DNA from: Clostridiales bacterium
Lineage (GTDB): Bacteria > Bacillota > Clostridia > Christensenellales > Aristaeellaceae
Length of the DNA stretch: 64,000 nt
Direction of reading: 5' to 3'
Assembly (NCBI GenBank): GCA_017569285.1
Contig: CP069419.1
Location: forward strand, 2,604,001 to 2,668,000
This document shows positions 60,523 through 64,000 of the stretch, one piece after another. The notes under the pieces were generated by a model. The model saw only the letters and a list, made by a program, of their open reading frames with translations. It searched no databases and had not been told where the DNA came from. The position numbers and the translations under genes were made by a program. Each line of letters begins with the position of its first letter. Position 1 is the first letter of the stretch.

Positions 60523-62106
60523 TCAGGCGTCTTCGGCCACTTCGATGGAATCCTTGGCGCTGACCAGGACCTTGCGGTCGTAGCAGGCAAAGATTGCATC
60601 GACCTGGTCCTTCGAGGGAGCTTTGGTGATCAGGCTGACGAGGGGCACCAGCACCAGGCCGGCGATCATGCAGAAGGCGCCGGCGTTGATCGGCGATTGC
60701 AGGAGGCCGAGGTTGACGTTGATGACCTTCAGGTTGCCCAGCATGTCGATGATCATGAAGACAGTGGAGAAGACCATGGAAGCCCAGCAGCCGGCCTTGG
60801 TGGTGCGCTTCCAGTACAGGCCGTAGAGGAAGGGCGCGAGGAACGCGCCGGCCATGGCGCCCCAGCTGACGCCCATCGCCTGGGCGATGAAGGCCACGCT
60901 GGACTTGGCCTGGACGATAGCCAGGGCCGCGGAGATCACGATGAAGACCACGATCAGGATCCGCATGACCAGGAGCTGCTTCTTCTCATCCATCTTCTTC
61001 ATGAGCTTTCCCTTCAGCAGGTCCAGCGTGACGGTGGAGGAGGAGGTGAGCACCAGGGAGGACAGCGTGGACATGGACGCGGAGAGCACCAGGATGATGA
61101 CCACCGCGATCAGGAACGGGGAGAGGGATTCCAGCATTGTGGGGATGATGGAGTCATAGCCGTTGGCGGCAATGTCGATCTTATCGGAGAACAGGCGCCC
61201 GAAGCCGCCCAGGAAGTAGCAGCCGCCGGCCACCACGATGGCAAAGAAGGTGGAAATGATGGTTCCCTTGTGGATGGCGCCCTCACTGCGGATGGCGTAG
61301 AACTTGCCGACCATCTGCGGCAGGCCCCAGGTACCCAGGGAGGTGAGCAGGACAACGCCGAGCAGGCTCAGCGGATCCGGACCGAAGAAGGAGTTGAAGA
61401 TGCCGGGAACATCGCCGTTGGCGATCGAGGGATCCTGCGCGGCAGCCAGACCGTTCAGGGAGGCGATGAAGCCGCCGTTGTTTCCGAGGACCGCGCCGAT
61501 GACGGCCACGATACCGAACAGCATGATGATGCCCTGGATGAAGTCGTTGACCGCGGTGGCCATGTAGCCGCCGACGATGACGTAGACCGCGGTGAGCACC
61601 GCCATGACGATGACGCAGACGGAGTAGTCAATCCCGAACGCCATCCGGAACAGGCGGCTCAGGCCGTTGTACAGGGAGGCGGTGTAGGGGATCATAAAGA
61701 TGAAGATAATGATGGAGGCGGCAATCTTCAGCGAGGTGGCGGAGAAGCGCTTCTCGAAGAAGTCCGGCATGGTGGCGCTGGAAAGATGCTGCGTCATGAC
61801 GCGGGTGCGCCGGCCGAGGATAACCCAGGCCAGGAGCGAACCGATCAGGGCGTTGCCGATACCGACCCAGGTGGAGGCAATACCGAACTTCCAGCCGAAC
61901 TGGCCGGCATAGCCGACGAAGATGACGGCGGAGAAATAGGAAGTGCCGTAGGCAAAGGCCGTGAGCCAGGGGCCGACGTTCCGGCCGCCGAGCACGAAGC
62001 CGTTGACATCGGTGGAGTGCTTGCGACAGTAGAAGCCGACATAGATCATGACACCGAAGAAGACCAGGAGCATGCCGAGTTTGAGCGCGAGTTCACCGAA
62101 AGACAC
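60523..62106 (-). CDS. Sodium:solute symporter (PutP/PanF-type)
   Basis: This 527-residue SSS family transporter has about 13 membrane segments and typical motifs: DVNGFVLGGRNVGPWLTAFAYGTSYFSAV, then GYMATAVNDFIQGIIM, and VVIILVLSASMSTLSSLVLTSSS with the Na2-site Ser/Thr. Sodium drives uptake of an amino acid or similar solute. I start at GTG 62106, with AAGGG upstream; earlier in-frame ATGs lie inside the T-box terminator. The T-box leader implies the substrate is, or yields, an amino acid. Confidence 0.9.
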   Translation of the reverse strand: MSFGELALKLGMLLVFFGVMIYVGFYCRKHSTDVNGFVLGGRNVGPWLTAFAYGTSYFSAVIFVGYAGQFGWKFGIASTWVGIGNALIGSLLAWVILGRRTRVMTQHLSSATMPDFFEKRFSATSLKIAASIIIFIFMIPYTASLYNGLSRLFRMAFGIDYSVCVIVMAVLTAVYVIVGGYMATAVNDFIQGIIMLFGIVAVIGAVLGNNGGFIASLNGLAAAQDPSIANGDVPGIFNSFFGPDPLSLLGVVLLTSLGTWGLPQMVGKFYAIRSEGAIHKGTIISTFFAIVVAGGCYFLGGFGRLFSDKIDIAANGYDSIIPTMLESLSPFLIAVVIILVLSASMSTLSSLVLTSSSTVTLDLLKGKLMKKMDEKKQLLVMRILIVVFIVISAALAIVQAKSSVAFIAQAMGVSWGAMAGAFLAPFLYGLYWKRTTKAGCWASMVFSTVFMIIDMLGNLKVINVNLGLLQSPINAGAFCMIAGLVLVPLVSLITKAPSKDQVDAIFACYDRKVLVSAKDSIEVAEDA

Positions 62107-62136
62107 AGACAACCCTTCTTTCCGGGTCCGCGTATG

Positions 62137-62400
62137 AAAAAAGCCCCTGTGTTCCATGAACACAGAGGGCGAATTTCTCGCGGTACCACCTCAGTTTTAC
62201 TGCCGTGAAGGCAGCCTCAGGATACAAACATATCCGTAACGCGGTAACGGGCGAACCCGGCGTTCCTACTACCCGCGGGGCGGGATTGGGATTGCAGCTC
62301 CGGAGGGTAATTCGGCAAGACGGCCCGGCCGCCTTGCACCCACCGGCGGCTCTCTGAACAGGCTGATATCTTCCTACTGGGACTCCTTCATCGCACCGCA
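62137..62400 (-). ncRNA. T-box riboswitch leader
   Basis: Read leftward, the leader has the stem I AGTAGGAAGA start, the AG-bulge AGAGAG, the GGTGCAAG segment, a specifier region GCCGAATTACCC and the T-box ACTGAGGTGGTACCGCG at 62194-62178. A terminator follows (62170-62143). The TGGT bulge would pair with an uncharged tRNA ending ACCA. The specifier could be TAC (Tyr) or TTA (Leu), and I cannot fix it by eye. It should allow symporter expression only when its tRNA is uncharged. Confidence 0.93.
62143..62170 (-). terminator. T-box terminator hairpin
   Basis: GCCCCTGTGTTC and GAACACAGAGGGC pair with one bulged base around CAT. Read leftward it is followed by TTTTTT. Confidence 0.9.
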
Positions 62401-62429
62401 ATGATAAACCAGCGGGTTTTCGGCGTCAA
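62401..62429 (-). promoter_or_regulatory. Promoter of the T-box/symporter transcript
   Basis: On the minus strand, TTGACG (62429-62424) and TATCAT (62406-62401) are 17 bases apart, directly upstream of the T-box. Confidence 0.75.
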
Positions 62430-62484
62430 TAGCCTGAACAATGAAAAAACAGAGGCCGGCCGGACGCGGCTGGGGGAAGGAATA

Positions 62485-62512
62485 TTGACAGGATTTCCGG
62501 ACGTGATATAAT
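62485..62512 (+). promoter_or_regulatory. Promoter of thiT
   Basis: TTGACA (62485-62490) and TATAAT (62507-62512) are 16 bases apart, just before the second TPP riboswitch. It diverges from the T-box promoter 56 bases away. Confidence 0.75.
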
Positions 62513-62535
62513 AACCGCGTTCCGTCGGAACAAAG

Positions 62536-62630
62536 ACGCTGGGGGCGCCCCGCAAGGGGCTGAGAGGGGCTGGAGCCCGACCCTTGGAACCTGTGTAGGT
62601 CATCCTACCGTAGGGAAGCGGCTTGCGTCG
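62536..62630 (+). ncRNA. TPP riboswitch
   Basis: Outer stem GACGC/GCGTC (62536-62540 with 62626-62630), GGGGCTGAGAGG, GACCC, ACCTGTGTAGGTCATCCTACC and CGTAGGGAAGC match the THI element. It controls thiT. Confidence 0.96.
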
Positions 62631-62635
62631 TTTCC

Positions 62636-62663
62636 CCACGTGCGAAAGCATGTGGGTTTTTTG
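62636..62663 (+). terminator. Expression-platform terminator of the second TPP riboswitch
   Basis: CCCACGTGC-GAAA-GCATGTGGG followed by TTTTTTG, six bases after the riboswitch. Confidence 0.9.
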
Positions 62664-62703
62664 TATGGCGGAAACGACCGGATATAAAAGGAGAGGAAAC
62701 AAA

Positions 62704-63291
62704 ATGCAGAACAAAACAGTACGGAAACTTGTGGAGAGCGCCCTGTTCATTGCGATCGCAACGGTGCTGAGCATGCTGAAGATCGACCTGCCCTTCGGCG
62801 GCGGTGTCACCATCGTGAGCATGCTGCCCCTGGTACTGGTCAGCCACCGCTGGGGATGGAAGTGGGGCGTGCTGACCGCTTTCGCCTACAGCCTGATCCA
62901 GCTGCTGCTGGGCCTGGACAACGTCGGCTACGCAACCACTTTCGCGACGGCACTGGGTGTCATTTTCCTGGATTATGTGATTGCCTATACCGTGATCGGC
63001 TTCTCCGGCGCGCTGGAGAAGCCTTTCGGCAAGACCCTGAAGGCCGTGCTGATCGGAATTGCGGTGGTGTTTGTGGGACGGTTCCTGTGCCACTTCATCA
63101 CGGGCGTATGGATCTGGGGCGGCTGGATGCCCGAATCCTTCATGAACATGACGATGACCAGCCCCTGGATGTATTCCCTGCTGTACAACGGCTGGTACAT
63201 GCTGGCGGAGCTTGTGGTTACCGAGGTGGCGGCTGCACTGCTCTACAAGCCCCTGAAACGGTACATTCACCGGGAAGACATCGCCGCCTGA
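62704..63291 (+). CDS. thiT: ThiT thiamine transporter (ECF S component)
   Basis: This 195-residue membrane protein has six helices and ThiT features: LSMLKIDLPFGGGVTIVSMLPLVLVSHRWG and the thiamine-binding aromatic segment FVGRFLCHFITGVWIWGGW. It needs an ECF module not in this window. The TPP riboswitch directly upstream supports thiamine as substrate. I start at ATG 62704 with AAAAGGAG. Confidence 0.95.
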   Translation: MQNKTVRKLVESALFIAIATVLSMLKIDLPFGGGVTIVSMLPLVLVSHRWGWKWGVLTAFAYSLIQLLLGLDNVGYATTFATALGVIFLDYVIAYTVIGFSGALEKPFGKTLKAVLIGIAVVFVGRFLCHFITGVWIWGGWMPESFMNMTMTSPWMYSLLYNGWYMLAELVVTEVAAALLYKPLKRYIHREDIAA

Positions 63292-63305
63292 CAACAGAGG
63301 GAAGC

Positions 63306-63338
63306 TCCGGTCCGGATTCATTCCGGACCGGACTTTTT
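63306..63338 (+). terminator. Intrinsic terminator of thiT
   Basis: TCCGGTCCGGA-TTCAT-TCCGGACCGGA followed by CTTTTTGCG. Confidence 0.9.
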
Positions 63339-63367
63339 GCGCCTGTATTCAGGGCTGCACAGCGAAT

Positions 63368-63396
63368 TTGACAAAGTATTTTGGCTGTGATAGGAT
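63368..63396 (+). promoter_or_regulatory. Promoter of the DUF3048 gene
   Basis: TTGACA (63368-63373) and TAGGAT (63391-63396) are 17 bases apart, 45 bases before the start codon. Confidence 0.7.
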
Positions 63397-63440
63397 ACGA
63401 ACGGCTATGCGGGTATGCAGGCCGGAAAGGAGTGTATGAC

Positions 63441-64000
63441 TTGAAGAAAGCAGTAAGCATCCTGCTGACAATCGTGATGGTATTCGCGTTAACGGCTGCG
63501 ATGGCAGAACCAACGAAGATCGATGGACTGGCGCAGAGAAATATTACAATCAACAAAGCGGGGGAGAACACGGTACCTGCCGGTATCAGCCCCACGACCG
63601 GACGCGACCTTGCTGAAGCCGGCAAGGACGTGAAGGATGGTTTTGTGGGAATGGCTGTGACCGGCCAGTATATGCCCCTGATGGTGCAGGTGACGAACAG
63701 CGGTTCCGGGATCGGCAACCGCGCTCCCCTTTTCGCGAGCTATGCGGACGTGATTTATGAAGCTCCCAAGGACTACAAGGGTGTTACCCGGCTGACAATG
63801 GTATATTCCGATACCATCCCCGAGTGGGTCGGATGCACGCGCAGCATGCGGGTGATGCATGTGTGGCTCCGTGAGGAGTGGAATGCTCCGATCGTATACC
63901 ACGGACACCAGGCTGCCGGCGGCGGCGATACGGATGTTTCCACGGCAATCCGCGCGCTGGGATGGCATGTGCCGGAAGCGCCGGGTTCCCCCGGAGCCAG
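63441..64000 (+). CDS. DUF3048 (YerB-like) exported protein, 3' end outside window
   Basis: The reading frame is open to the window end (186 codons). It starts at TTG 63441, with AAAGGAG eight bases upstream. A signal peptide (KKAVSILLTIVMVFALTAAMA) leads into a DUF3048 domain: QYMPLMVQVTNSGSGIGNRAP, YADVIYEAPKDYKGVTRLTMVY and WVGCTRSMRVMHV. YerB-type lipoproteins are cell-envelope proteins of unknown role. The upstream ATG runs into a stop at once. Confidence 0.88.
   Translation, partial: MKKAVSILLTIVMVFALTAAMAEPTKIDGLAQRNITINKAGENTVPAGISPTTGRDLAEAGKDVKDGFVGMAVTGQYMPLMVQVTNSGSGIGNRAPLFASYADVIYEAPKDYKGVTRLTMVYSDTIPEWVGCTRSMRVMHVWLREEWNAPIVYHGHQAAGGGDTDVSTAIRALGWHVPEAPGSPGA

Overview
The window is 64 kb of a GC-rich bacterial chromosome with strong AGGAGG-type ribosome binding sites, promoters of the TTGACA/TATAAT type, T-box and TPP riboswitch leaders, STAS/partner-switch proteins and a lone butyrate kinase. 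Together these point to an anaerobic Bacillota of class Clostridia, probably a gut or rumen commensal. A Christensenellales/Aristaeellaceae-like genome is my best guess, but no 16S or other phylogenetic marker was available to test it. I see no prophage, insertion sequence, CRISPR array or rRNA.

Layout. 1-2 kb: ferredoxin-type aldo/keto reductase, then tRNA-Ala(CGC) followed by a structured repeat unit. 2-8 kb (minus strand): secreted CotH-kinase protein, alpha/beta hydrolase with its TetR repressor and operator, and a birA-DUF1284-bioY biotin operon behind a BirA-type operator. 8-12.6 kb: mazEF, GNAT, MscS channel, P-loop/GNAT fusion, butyrate kinase. 12.7-22 kb: signalling block with two divergent hybrid histidine kinases, a secreted protein, and a four-gene operon of two paralogous unknown proteins, a STAS protein and a stand-alone receiver. 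22-27.6 kb: small accessory genes, including a cystatin-like secreted protein, an HTH/superoxide-reductase-like fusion, Nudix, nucleoside hydrolase, GNAT and AraC. 27.8-34.8 kb: a heterodimeric ABC exporter, an HTH/zinc-ribbon regulator with two operators, and a three-gene ABC-2 exporter. 34.9-48.4 kb: secreted SH3 protein, SDR, purA-purB, glycosyltransferase, secreted pullulanase, phospholipase plus VanZ-glyoxalase pair, VanY-type carboxypeptidase, NusG-II protein, YitT.

48.4-64 kb is vitamin and one-carbon metabolism. A MocR-like regulator diverges from an ECF S component. A TPP riboswitch controls a thiamine-precursor ABC transporter and thiamine pyrophosphokinase. tRNA-Ala(GGC) is followed by a tandem array of the same structured repeat. 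Then come an L,D-transpeptidase, a metF / activation-domain / metH operon, a T-box-controlled sodium symporter, a second TPP riboswitch with thiT, and the start of a DUF3048 protein. The organism appears to import biotin and thiamine or its precursor rather than make them, although only this window is visible.

The most unusual signal is a roughly 230-bp unit downstream of both tRNA-Ala genes. Its hairpins covary between the two loci, and each unit ends in a copy of the T-arm of the tRNA next to it. Other points worth a second look are the paralog/STAS/paralog/REC operon, the HTH-desulfoferrodoxin-like fusion, the bacterial cystatin-like protein, the VanZ-glyoxalase fusion, a MocR regulator that lacks its PLP lysine, and a promoter nested inside a terminator hairpin.
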